Under the pieces are notes generated by a model, which made no database searches, had not been told where the DNA came from, and worked only from the letters and a program-made list of their open reading frames with translations. A stretch of 7,004 nucleotides of DNA, from the NCBI GenBank assembly GCA_030628445.1, contig DAOVQV010000077.1, forward strand, positions 1-7,004. Direction: 5' to 3'. Positions 1 through 5,573 of the stretch are shown in pieces. The number at the start of each line of letters is the position of its first letter. The first letter of the stretch is position 1. This DNA comes from Phycisphaerae bacterium (GTDB taxonomy: Bacteria; Planctomycetota; Phycisphaerae; SM23-33). A program made the translations under genes and the position numbers.

Positions 1-294
1 TAGTGATTCTCCGGGATTTGTTCAGGCAAGAAGGAAGCCAACAAGATGGCCCCATGCCGCTTATTCTTTAGCTCGCTCCGTCTAGGGCTCTGTCTGCTGA
101 AATCGAGTCAGGCCTGTCACGATCCCTTCGCAGCATCCGGGCAACCACGGTTGCCGTGACGTCACTCTACGGCGGTAACGATTTCGGCCCATCTGACCTG
201 ACGAGTACTGGTGAACAGCCAATCGTATTGATCTCGACCTATCAGTCACGCATCATCTGCAATCTGGTGTGTTGCGACCGGATTCTTGAATCGC
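1..294. other. Non-coding stretch downstream of the TrmO-like gene
   Basis: I see no supportable gene here. All frames are broken by stops, and the short open stretch touching the left edge (about 22 codons, ending in TAG at 69-71) has no recognisable content. It could be the tail of a gene lying outside the window, but nothing supports that. The only structure is a pair of adjacent palindromes at 140-165, listed separately. Confidence 0.5.
140..165. repeat. Two abutting palindromes
   Basis: GGCAACC-AC-GGTTGCC (140-155) is a 7-bp inverted repeat with a 2-base centre. It is followed directly by the perfect 10-bp palindrome GTGACGTCAC (156-165). Either could be a protein-binding site. The first could also form a small hairpin, but there is no T-run beside it on either strand, so it does not look like a terminator. 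No gene start lies close enough to assign it as an operator. Confidence 0.35.
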
Positions 295-804
295 CTATTT
301 CAAGCTTTCCATGGCGACTTTGATGTCGAGCACCGGTGTTCCATTGACGGCGTCCAGGCCCCGAACCGTTAGCGCCGTTTCCTTAACTTCAACAAGTTCC
401 ACGTCCGTAACAGCTATAGGTGTCAGGCGGTCGGGGCTGCGCGATGCGAACGGTCCGACCTCCTTAGCATCCCACCCGCGGCGAAAGACGCTTTTGATCG
501 GGCCTGCCTCGTGAAGTTGCCACACAACCGTAAGATGAGTCTCATCTGCCAGGCCTTTCGTGAACCTGGCCATACCGGGGAATAACCGAATCTCCGAGAC
601 ATCGCCGCCGGTTGCCCCAAAGCCGCGATGTGCTCGTTTCTTATCGTTGACCACGAAGCCAATGGGCCAAATGCGCACAGGATCAACGCTGCCGTACAAA
701 CAGTTCAAGCAAACCGGCTTATCGTCAATGAATCTCATTGAAAGCTCCCCGCGATCCCGCCCACACTCGCTGCATTTCAACTGACTATTCTTCTTGTCGA
801 TCAT
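295..804 (-). CDS. TsaA/TrmO-family protein with N-terminal zinc-ribbon-like module
   Basis: This 169-residue protein matches the TrmO (TsaA, UPF0066) family, whose characterised members use S-adenosylmethionine to methylate N6-threonylcarbamoyl-A37 in tRNA. The domain spans about residues 46-169. It opens with WPIGFVV (46-52), contains a GL-x4-HL-x3-W segment (84-95), then SRSPDRLTPIA (121-131) and GLDAVNGTPVLDIK (149-162). The last segment is a close match to the family's C-terminal signature. Residues 1-45 add four cysteines as CxxC-17-CxxC (C11, C14, C32, C35), probably a zinc-binding knuckle, which ordinary TrmO lacks. The signature usually read as RPNPIG appears here as RLTPIA, so activity on t6A is uncertain. 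I start it at the ATG at 804 because GGGAGG sits 9 bases upstream; the frame is open back to a GTG at 885, but no ribosome site precedes that. It is divergent from the neighbouring hydrolase gene. Confidence 0.85.
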   Translation of the reverse strand: MIDKKNSQLKCSECGRDRGELSMRFIDDKPVCLNCLYGSVDPVRIWPIGFVVNDKKRAHRGFGATGGDVSEIRLFPGMARFTKGLADETHLTVVWQLHEAGPIKSVFRRGWDAKEVGPFASRSPDRLTPIAVTDVELVEVKETALTVRGLDAVNGTPVLDIKVAMESLK

Positions 805-813
805 TGGGATATT

Positions 814-819
814 CCTCCC
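814..819 (-). promoter_or_regulatory. Ribosome binding site of the TrmO-like gene
   Basis: On the minus strand GGGAGG lies 9 bases before the ATG at 804. It decides the start in favour of a 169-residue product over the longer 196-residue reading from GTG at 885 or ATG at 846. Confidence 0.75.
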
Positions 820-891
820 GGTCGCTCGGCCGAGACCCCAACTCATGATGTACCGGCCCAACAGTAATCTGTCTTGGTTCGTCACCTAGTG

Positions 892-897
892 TATAAT
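892..897 (+). promoter_or_regulatory. Possible -10 box of the hydrolase gene
   Basis: A perfect TATAAT hexamer lies in the divergent intergenic gap. No good -35 box is found at normal spacing (TTGGTT at 874-879 is only 12 bases away). Initiation about 7 bases downstream would put the transcript start almost on the ATG at 909. That would mean a leaderless message, or a short leader if translation begins at the ATG at 945. Neither start has a Shine-Dalgarno sequence. Confidence 0.3.
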
Positions 898-908
898 GAA
901 CCGCCAGT

Positions 909-1817
909 ATGTTCGAGAGGTCCGTTCATGCTTGTGGGTTGGCCATGCGAGTCGGCAATTCCGCCATCCTGTTCGTGACGAAGCTATGGGCGACGATCGC
1001 CGCTATAATAGCAAATGTGATGCTGTCTTTCCCGGGTTGCCGTCCGGCGCCAGAGCCTCCCGAATCAGCTTCAACAAGCCCAGCCGACAAAGGAGATATC
1101 ACAATTACGATCGTATATGACAACAACCCCGGGCCGAAAGGCCTAACAGCGGCATGGGGCTTTGCTTGCGTTATTCAAGGGCTCGAAAAGACCATCCTCT
1201 TTGACACGGGCGGCGACGGTCGGATCTTGCTGGGAAACATGCGGCAACTGAACATTGACCCGAAGCAGATCGATGCAGTAGTGCTCAGCCATATTCACGG
1301 CGATCACACCGGCGGCCTGGACGCGTTCCTGAAAACTCGCCGAGATGTTCCTGTGTTCATTCCCACGGGTTTCCCAGCCGCGTTCAAGGAGCAGGCCCGA
1401 TCACTCGGCGGGCAACTAATAGAAGCAGAGGAATCTCAAGTAATCTGCCACGGCGTGCGAACCACAGGCACCATGGGCAAAGGTGCAATTGAGGAACAGG
1501 GCCTATGTGCCAAAACTGGCGACGGGTGGGTTTTGATTACCGGTTGCGCGCATCCGGGAGTGGCGAATATGGCCGCTGAGGCCAAACAGGTTACGGGCGG
1601 CCCGATACACCTTGTGATGGGCGGCTTCCACATGGGTTGGCAGTCCAAGTCCAAGATCGAGGTAGTGATTGACCGCTTCGAGGAACTGGGCGTTCAGCAA
1701 GCCGCCCCTTGCCACTGCTCCGGTGCTCGTGCACGGAAACTTTTCAAAAAGCGTTTGGGCGAGCGCTGCACTCTTGCTGGTGTAGGCAGTGTTTTTCACT
1801 TCCACGTCCGGGAGTAA
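909..1817 (+). CDS. MBL-fold metallohydrolase, DHPP-synthase-like, probable lipoprotein
   Basis: The protein is up to 302 residues long. Its metal site is clear: SHIHGDH at 127-133 (H128, H130, D132, H133), then TGCAHPG (211-217, H215), GGFH (238-241, H241) and PCHC (267-270). This motif order is that of the MBL subfamily named after archaeal 7,8-dihydropterin-6-methyl-4-(beta-D-ribofuranosyl)aminobenzene-5'-phosphate synthase. Bacterial members are mostly uncharacterised, so the substrate is unknown. The N-terminus has a hydrophobic run (about 18-42) ending in LSFPGC with C44, followed by a Pro/Ser-rich linker (45-60). I read this as a possible lipoprotein signal with an imperfect lipobox. 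The start is uncertain: ATG at 945 (residue 13) would give a more normal signal peptide of about 31 residues, and no Shine-Dalgarno sequence supports either choice. The gene is divergent from the TrmO-like gene. Confidence 0.88.
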   Translation: MFERSVHACGLAMRVGNSAILFVTKLWATIAAIIANVMLSFPGCRPAPEPPESASTSPADKGDITITIVYDNNPGPKGLTAAWGFACVIQGLEKTILFDTGGDGRILLGNMRQLNIDPKQIDAVVLSHIHGDHTGGLDAFLKTRRDVPVFIPTGFPAAFKEQARSLGGQLIEAEESQVICHGVRTTGTMGKGAIEEQGLCAKTGDGWVLITGCAHPGVANMAAEAKQVTGGPIHLVMGGFHMGWQSKSKIEVVIDRFEELGVQQAAPCHCSGARARKLFKKRLGERCTLAGVGSVFHFHVRE

Positions 1818-2129
1818 GCCCGCATTCTTCTCGGGAAGGCACCGTCAACAGGACTGAGTCTCCTTCCACACGCCGCAATAGAGCAGTTAACGATTGGATG
1901 TGTCTGTTCCAGGGCAAGCGACCACAAGGCTGACAAGGAAGGCAAAGCGCCTAAACCCAGCGCGCTTGCCGATGCCCCCTGACGTCAGTGGCCCGAGGCC
2001 GCAGCCGGCCAGGACGGAACAAGAAATCTTAAATTGCTCCAACCAAATCGTGCCAGCGGCCGGCAAGATCGACCGGTCCCGGCCGGCGATGGGGTAACGA
2101 GGCGCAAGTCATTGAAACCGGCGGATAAA
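1818..2129. other. Gene-free stretch after the hydrolase
   Basis: Several short open frames exist on both strands, but none has a ribosome site, recognisable motifs or protein-like composition. I found no clear terminator right after the hydrolase stop. The part near 2050-2090 is rich in CCGG/GGCC words, which could fold but show no long perfect stem. Confidence 0.5.
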
Positions 2130-2162
2130 GACAAGGCCTGCCATCGCGCGGCAAGCCCTGTC
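2130..2162 (-). terminator. Terminator-like hairpin for minus-strand transcription
   Basis: Arms 2130-2142 and 2150-2162 enclose a 7-base loop. Read on the minus strand the 13-bp stem is complete with two G-U pairs; on the plus strand those two positions become A-C mismatches. The minus-strand stem is followed by TTTAT, so it resembles a weak Rho-independent terminator. It could end transcription coming through from the tRNA-Asp side. Confidence 0.45.
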
Positions 2163-2163
2163 G

Positions 2164-2333
2164 TAAGAAGTGGTTTCATAACCTGCTTCGCGTGCGAAAG
2201 CGGGGGATTTTGTCGATCTGGCAACCAGCGGAAGTGACGGCATATCCAGGGAGATACGTCGAGCTTTCGCGACGACGCCAAGCGTCAAAAGACCCGCTTG
2301 CAGGGCGAATTGAGGTTATGAAGCCACTTCTAA
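2164..2333. mobile_element. MITE-like element with 17-bp inverted ends and TAA flanks
   Basis: GAAGTGGTTTCATAACC (2167-2183) and GGTTATGAAGCCACTTC (2314-2330) are inverted repeats matching at 16 of 17 positions. TAA stands directly outside each end (2164-2166 and 2331-2333), like a 3-bp target duplication. Each end also has AAGCGGG at the same distance inside the inverted repeat (2199-2205 on the plus strand; the complementary word at the other end), so the related ends are longer than the perfect part. The interior of about 130 bases has no transposase. This fits a small non-autonomous derivative of an insertion sequence. The IS5-type families with 3-bp TNA targets are one candidate source, which I cannot confirm. 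Alternatively, the plus-strand stem (one G-U) could be a structured RNA. Confidence 0.55.
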
Positions 2334-2351
2334 ACGGGGCCGACGGGATTC
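2334..2351. repeat. Displaced copy of the tRNA-Asp 3' end (possible att remnant)
   Basis: ACGGGGCCGACGGGATTC occurs here and again at 2475-2492, where it is the acceptor 3' strand, discriminator and part of the T arm of the intact tRNA-Asp. Similarity stops abruptly in the T loop. Direct repeats of a tRNA 3' end are the usual trace of site-specific integration by tyrosine recombinases. Here the copies are only 141 bases apart and no integrase is in view, so this would be a decayed or deleted element. A remnant of a second tRNA gene is the alternative. Confidence 0.55.
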
Positions 2352-2441
2352 TGCTGCGCAGGCGCCTTCGGCGTCGAGCCCCGCAATGCGTCTGCCTACG
2401 GCAGCCGCCGCGTCTTGTTACCTTGGCGATCCCTAAATGCA

Positions 2442-2469
2442 CGAAGGCCGGCCAAAAGGCCAGCCTTCG
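2442..2469 (-). terminator. Hairpin just downstream of tRNA-Asp
   Basis: Arms 2442-2453 and 2458-2469 flank a 4-base loop. The 12-bp stem is complete on the minus strand with one U-G pair. It begins 7 bases past the tRNA 3' end, the usual place for a terminator or a 3' processing boundary. The loop is UUUU on the minus strand, but the stem is followed by TGCATTT rather than a solid T-run, so intrinsic termination may be inefficient. Confidence 0.6.
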
Positions 2470-2475
2470 CACATA

Positions 2476-2549
<74 letters not shown>

Positions 2550-2566
2550 AGCGGTTGCATTTAATT

Positions 2567-2598
2567 GCCCGCCGCGGACCGGGAAAATCGCGGCGGGC
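2567..2598 (-). other. 10-bp hairpin in the tRNA-Asp leader
   Basis: GCCCGCCGCG (2567-2576) and CGCGGCGGGC (2589-2598) form a perfect 10-bp stem around a 12-base loop. It lies between the predicted transcript start (about 2602) and the mature tRNA 5' end at 2549. It would form the 5' leader removed by RNase P. A role in processing or in isolating the tRNA fold is possible but not shown. Confidence 0.5.
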
Positions 2599-2608
2599 GA
2601 CGCCAGTG

Positions 2609-2638
2609 ACTATACAGGCGAAAACATCAATTTGTCAA
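2609..2638 (-). promoter_or_regulatory. Sigma70-type promoter of tRNA-Asp
   Basis: Read on the minus strand, TTGACA (2633-2638) and TATAGT (2609-2614) are separated by 18 bases: a perfect -35 box and a -10 box with one departure from consensus. Start of transcription is expected near 2602, about 50 bases before the tRNA. Such near-consensus promoters are typical of stable RNA genes. Confidence 0.8.
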
Positions 2639-2726
2639 CGCGCTTTGGGAAGGTCGCGATCCCGCCCTCCAGATGCAAATCACATCGGATGCACCGGCGC
2701 CGGGGGTAAGGACAGGATCAAATCAC

Positions 2727-2740
2727 CACGCCGCGGCGTG
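2727..2740. other. Perfect 14-bp palindrome after the small-protein gene
   Basis: CACGCCGCGGCGTG lies immediately beyond the stop codon of the minus-strand small-protein gene. As a hairpin it gives about 5 pairs with a CGCG loop, and no T-run follows, so it is at best a weak transcript end. The 2641-2740 stretch between it and the tRNA promoter shows nothing else. Confidence 0.35.
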
Positions 2741-3118
2741 CTAGTACAGCCAAAGCTCCGCGTCCTGCGTGGCGGTCTTGACCACGGCGGGCTGAGCTTC
2801 TTCAGCATCGACGTGTTCGGTGCCGCCGGGCGAGTCACTCTCGCAGGCCAATTGGACATCGCCGCCTGTGTCGAGATCCTCACCATCATCGGCGTCCGCG
2901 GAATACGAAGGCACAGCGGCCGTGACAGAGGCGCCCCTGGAGACGGAGACGAAGTACTTCTCGTATCTGGATGGGGCTCTTTGAATTCGCGGGACCTGCA
3001 TCACGCGCAGATGTTGCAGATATGCGTTCAGATCGCCGTCATCGAATTGTGCCAGGAAGCCCGGCTGGGCTGTGTGGTTAATACAAACAATCTCATCAAT
3101 CAACTGGCGCTTCGTCAT
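2741..3118 (-). CDS. Small hypothetical protein with acidic C-terminal half
   Basis: This 125-residue protein has two distinct parts. Residues 1-40 (starting MTKRQLIDEIVCINHTAQPG, then FLAQFDDGDLNAYLQHL) look like a compact helical motif of alternating hydrophobic and charged residues. I think similar openings occur in small uncharacterised proteins of planctomycete-like bacteria, but this is from memory only. Residues 72-110 are rich in Asp, Glu, Gly and Ser and probably disordered. The protein ends ELWLY. There is no signal peptide or membrane segment. The ATG at 3118 is preceded by GGGGAGGT 9 bases upstream, one of the best ribosome sites in the window, and this start avoids overlap with the methyltransferase gene. 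The frame stays open upstream to 3445, but that part crosses the large hairpin at 3265-3315 and has no ribosome site. The function is unknown. Confidence 0.75.
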   Translation of the reverse strand: MTKRQLIDEIVCINHTAQPGFLAQFDDGDLNAYLQHLRVMQVPRIQRAPSRYEKYFVSVSRGASVTAAVPSYSADADDGEDLDTGGDVQLACESDSPGGTEHVDAEEAQPAVVKTATQDAELWLY

Positions 3119-3127
3119 GTCCACAAG

Positions 3128-3135
3128 ACCTCCCC
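3128..3135 (-). promoter_or_regulatory. Ribosome binding site of the small-protein gene
   Basis: GGGGAGGT on the minus strand stands 9 bases before the ATG at 3118. It settles the start of the 125-residue protein and argues that this strand, not the overlapping plus-strand frame from 2555, is the coding one. Confidence 0.75.
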
Positions 3136-3232
3136 GCACCCAAAACGATAGAAGGCTCCACCGCGTCCCAAATGGGTTTATCGGCCGGTGCGGAAGGAAA
3201 ACTTTAGGCGACCGCTTCGGTTGAACGTTCGA

Positions 3233-3261
3233 TGGAAATTGATCCGGCAAGACCGTATACT
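3233..3261 (+). promoter_or_regulatory. Possible promoter of the methyltransferase-LarA-phosphatase operon
   Basis: TGGAAA (3233-3238) and TATACT (3256-3261) are 17 bases apart; the -10 box has one departure from consensus and the -35 box two. Transcription would start near 3268, at the base of the long hairpin, so the message would begin with that structure. The short palindrome GAACGTTC (3223-3230) just upstream could be an operator. This is only a sequence match. Confidence 0.35.
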
Positions 3262-3264
3262 TAC

Positions 3265-3315
3265 AGCCCTTAATACCAATGAGGCGCGAGCCGCGTCTCA
3301 TTGGTGTTAGGGGCT
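3265..3315 (+). repeat. Long near-perfect hairpin (24-bp stem, 3-base loop)
   Basis: Arm 3265-3288 pairs with 3292-3315 around the loop AGC. The inner 14 bp are ACCAATGAGGCGCG against CGCGTCTCATTGGT. As plus-strand RNA all 24 positions pair, three of them as G-U (3284-3296, 3274-3306, 3270-3310). On the minus strand these three become A-C mismatches, so the plus-strand RNA is the better-folding form. There is no T-run after it, so it is not an ordinary terminator. It could be a dispersed palindromic repeat, a 5' stabilising hairpin for the downstream operon, or a binding site. Confidence 0.7.
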
Positions 3316-3368
3316 CTAATCCGCCATTACACACTATGGGCCGGTGCATGGACTGCTTGGCGACAGAG

Positions 3369-4226
3369 ATGAACGAAATAGCTTTCGAGCGGCACGGGTT
3401 GGTGCAGCGCCTGCTGAAGGCGTCGGTGGTCAACCCGCTGGCCAATTATCTCCCACCCGCCCTGTTCAGGGCCCTGCTGCGGTTCGGTAAGAGCGAGCTG
3501 GCGGCTTCGAACTGGGCGGACCCGGGCGGGTGGCGGTCGATGGTCATCAGCTACGACGGGAAGCCCAGACAGATCGCCGATAAGATTCTCGTCGGCGCCG
3601 GGACGATTCCGATGGCCCTTCGCAACCGCAGGAAGCTGGCCGCCAAGACCCTGGCGATACTTATCGACGAGTCCCCTTCCGACCCGGTCCACGCGCTGTG
3701 CGTAGGCGCCGGCCCCGGGCGGATCATCATGGACGCAATGCTTCAGGCGAAGCGCGAAGCATACGCCACCTTGGTCGACGTGAACACCGACCCGTTCGAG
3801 CACGGCCGCCTCCAGGCACGCCAAGAAGGCCTGGACGGGAAGGTGCGCTTCATTCAGTGCGACGTGCGGGACGGGGTGGGGGCGATACTTGACCACCAAC
3901 CGGACATCGTCAAGATGGTGGGGATATGCGAGTACCTGCTCGATCCCGAGATCGTCGAGATCGCCCGAGCGGTCGCCGCCGTCATGCCCGCCGCAGCGCC
4001 CATCGTATTCAACAGCCTCTCCGACGCACACGGCACGGATCGATTCTTCAGGCGTGTTTTCGGTCTGCACATGAATCATCGCACACCCGCCCAACTCCAG
4101 GAACTGATGCAGCAGGCCGGGTTCGACAACTTCGACGCCCATCCCGAACCGCTGGGCGTATACCACGTGATTGTGGGCCGAAGGGCCGCCGGGCCGACAC
4201 CGGACCCGGCGAAAGGAAACACGTAG
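3369..4226 (+). CDS. Class I SAM-dependent methyltransferase
   Basis: The protein is 285 residues from the chosen start. The Rossmann methyltransferase core begins near residue 106. Motif I is HALCVGAGPGR (108-118), the acidic residue that would hold the ribose of SAM is D137 in LVDVN, and the next strand carries FIQCDVRD (161-168, D165). VGICEYL (184-190) and a C-terminal segment with RTPAQLQELMQQAGF (238-252) fit the late part of the fold. Residues 1-105 form an extra helical N-terminal region likely to set the substrate, which I cannot name; a Methyltransf_20-type relation is possible. There is no signal peptide. The start is uncertain: ATGs at 3336, 3348 and 3369 are in frame and none has a good ribosome site. 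An earlier ATG at 3279 lies inside the hairpin and is unlikely. The stop codon directly abuts the LarA start, so the two genes are almost certainly co-expressed. Confidence 0.82.
   Translation: MNEIAFERHGLVQRLLKASVVNPLANYLPPALFRALLRFGKSELAASNWADPGGWRSMVISYDGKPRQIADKILVGAGTIPMALRNRRKLAAKTLAILIDESPSDPVHALCVGAGPGRIIMDAMLQAKREAYATLVDVNTDPFEHGRLQARQEGLDGKVRFIQCDVRDGVGAILDHQPDIVKMVGICEYLLDPEIVEIARAVAAVMPAAAPIVFNSLSDAHGTDRFFRRVFGLHMNHRTPAQLQELMQQAGFDNFDAHPEPLGVYHVIVGRRAAGPTPDPAKGNT
4212..4217 (+). promoter_or_regulatory. Ribosome binding site of the LarA-like gene
   Basis: AAAGGA lies inside the last codons of the methyltransferase gene, 9 bases before the ATG at 4227. It supports translational coupling across the TAG-ATG junction. 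Confidence 0.6.
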
Positions 4227-5573
4227 ATGCCGGACATTTCCGTCCCATGGGGCACGGATGAACTGACCATCGCCCTGCCCAGCGAATGGGAAGTCCAGCA
4301 GATCGCCGCACCGGACCTGCGGGAGGCGCCCGCCGACTGGCCGCAGCAGTTGGCACTGGCGCTGAACCAACCGGGGTCCGGTCCGCCGCTGGGAGATCTG
4401 CTGTACAAGGCCCGCCACGGGCAGATCGTTCTGGTCGTCGAGGACGTAACCCGCCACAGCCCCCTCGGGCAGATCCTCGAGATCGTGATGCGAGAGATTC
4501 GCCATGCTCACATCGCCCCGGAGCAACTACAGATAATCTTCGCCACCGGGATGCATCCCCGAATGACACCGGCCCAGGCGTTCAACAAGCTGGCGCTGGC
4601 CGGCGCGGGTATGCGCTGGCGGTCCAATCCGTGGCACGATCCGAGCAAGTACGTCCTTTTGGGCAGGGCCGGTAATGTTGACGTCCGGGTGGACCGCGAC
4701 CTGGCCGCCGCGGACCTGCGGATTGTCATCTCCGCCGTCGCTCCGCACCTGCAGGCGGGCTTCGGCGGGGGATACAAGATGTTCCTACCGGGGTGTGCGG
4801 GACTGGAGACCATACGCGGGCTGCATCGACTTGGAATCGCCCGGGGCCGCGCCCAACTGGTGGGCACGACGGCCGATCTGAACCCGATGCGGGCGGCGAT
4901 TGACATGGGCGGTAAGCTGGTGGACGAAAACGGCGAGGGTAGCTTCGCGGTCCAGTACCTGCTAGACGAGCAGGACCGCCCGGTGTTTATCGCCACAGGG
5001 CAGGTGATACCGACACAACGCATGCTGGCCAAACAGTGCTCCGTCGCCTGCGGAGTGGTAACCGGTCCGCCCGCCGACGTGCTGGTCACCAACGCCCACC
5101 CGTTGGATTTCGATCTGTGGCAGTCATTCAAATGCATACCCAACACATCCTCGGCGGTTCGCCCAGGAGGGGCGATAATCTGCCTGTCACGCTGCGCGGG
5201 CGGTGCCTCCGGGATGAAAACGCCGCCCTTACCTCTAAGCGGCACGTTGATGCGACGGATTGTCAGGGCGATAGGTCCGGAGGCGCTGACGTCACTGCTG
5301 ACGCGGTTGGTCCCTTCCCTGGCGTCGGACGCGGTCTTTTTCGTGCGGCTGGCGCTGCAGACGATACACCGCAATCCCGTTTTCTTCGTCTGCCCCGCCC
5401 TGCACAGCTCGGGAGCGAAGTTTCCGGGCCTGGATTTCTTCGCCTCGGGAGAAAATGCCATACAGGCCGTCAAAGAGATTCTTGGTCCGGGGCGCCAGCG
5501 CGTAATAGTATTCCCCGCCGGCGGGACGAGCTTTCCGGTTCGCCCGGCGGCGTCCCCGGCGGGGGCAACATGA
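4227..5573 (+). CDS. LarA-like nickel-dependent lactate racemase family protein
   Basis: This 448-residue protein belongs to the LarA family (DUF2088 plus C-terminal domain). Characterised members racemise lactate or epimerise related 2-hydroxyacids with a covalent nickel-pincer nucleotide. The family's key positions are all visible: VEDVTRHSP with D73 and R76, ATGMH with H110, WHD with H137, APHLQAGFGGGYK with H174 and K184, H200, and PLDFDLWQSFK with Q299 and K302. In Lactobacillus plantarum LarA, the lysine equivalent to K184 carries the cofactor and the histidines near 108, 174 and 200 act in catalysis or metal binding. So this looks like an intact enzyme, though 2-hydroxyacid specificity cannot be read from the sequence. 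The last 15 residues are Pro/Ala-rich. It starts right after the methyltransferase stop and overlaps the phosphatase start by 4 bases. Cofactor-building genes (larB, larC, larE) are not in the window, so it needs them from elsewhere. Confidence 0.9.
   Translation: MPDISVPWGTDELTIALPSEWEVQQIAAPDLREAPADWPQQLALALNQPGSGPPLGDLLYKARHGQIVLVVEDVTRHSPLGQILEIVMREIRHAHIAPEQLQIIFATGMHPRMTPAQAFNKLALAGAGMRWRSNPWHDPSKYVLLGRAGNVDVRVDRDLAAADLRIVISAVAPHLQAGFGGGYKMFLPGCAGLETIRGLHRLGIARGRAQLVGTTADLNPMRAAIDMGGKLVDENGEGSFAVQYLLDEQDRPVFIATGQVIPTQRMLAKQCSVACGVVTGPPADVLVTNAHPLDFDLWQSFKCIPNTSSAVRPGGAIICLSRCAGGASGMKTPPLPLSGTLMRRIVRAIGPEALTSLLTRLVPSLASDAVFFVRLALQTIHRNPVFFVCPALHSSGAKFPGLDFFASGENAIQAVKEILGPGRQRVIVFPAGGTSFPVRPAASPAGAT

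Noticed and set aside
2166..2331. Integron attC site
   Set aside because: The inverted ends lack the paired core-site motifs (GTTRRRY and its complement) expected of attC, and no integrase or cassette is nearby.
2555..3151. Plus-strand frame of 198 codons
   Set aside because: It lies antisense to the small-protein gene, begins in the tRNA leader region and lacks a ribosome site. The opposite strand has a strong one at 3128-3135.
3327..4526. Minus-strand frame of 399 codons
   Set aside because: It is antisense to the methyltransferase and the start of the LarA-like gene, whose motifs are clear.
5036..5569. N-terminal extension of the phosphatase by 178 codons
   Set aside because: It overlaps the LarA-like gene in another frame and its residues resemble no domain. 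The ATGA junction at 5570 gives a natural start before the GAF domain.
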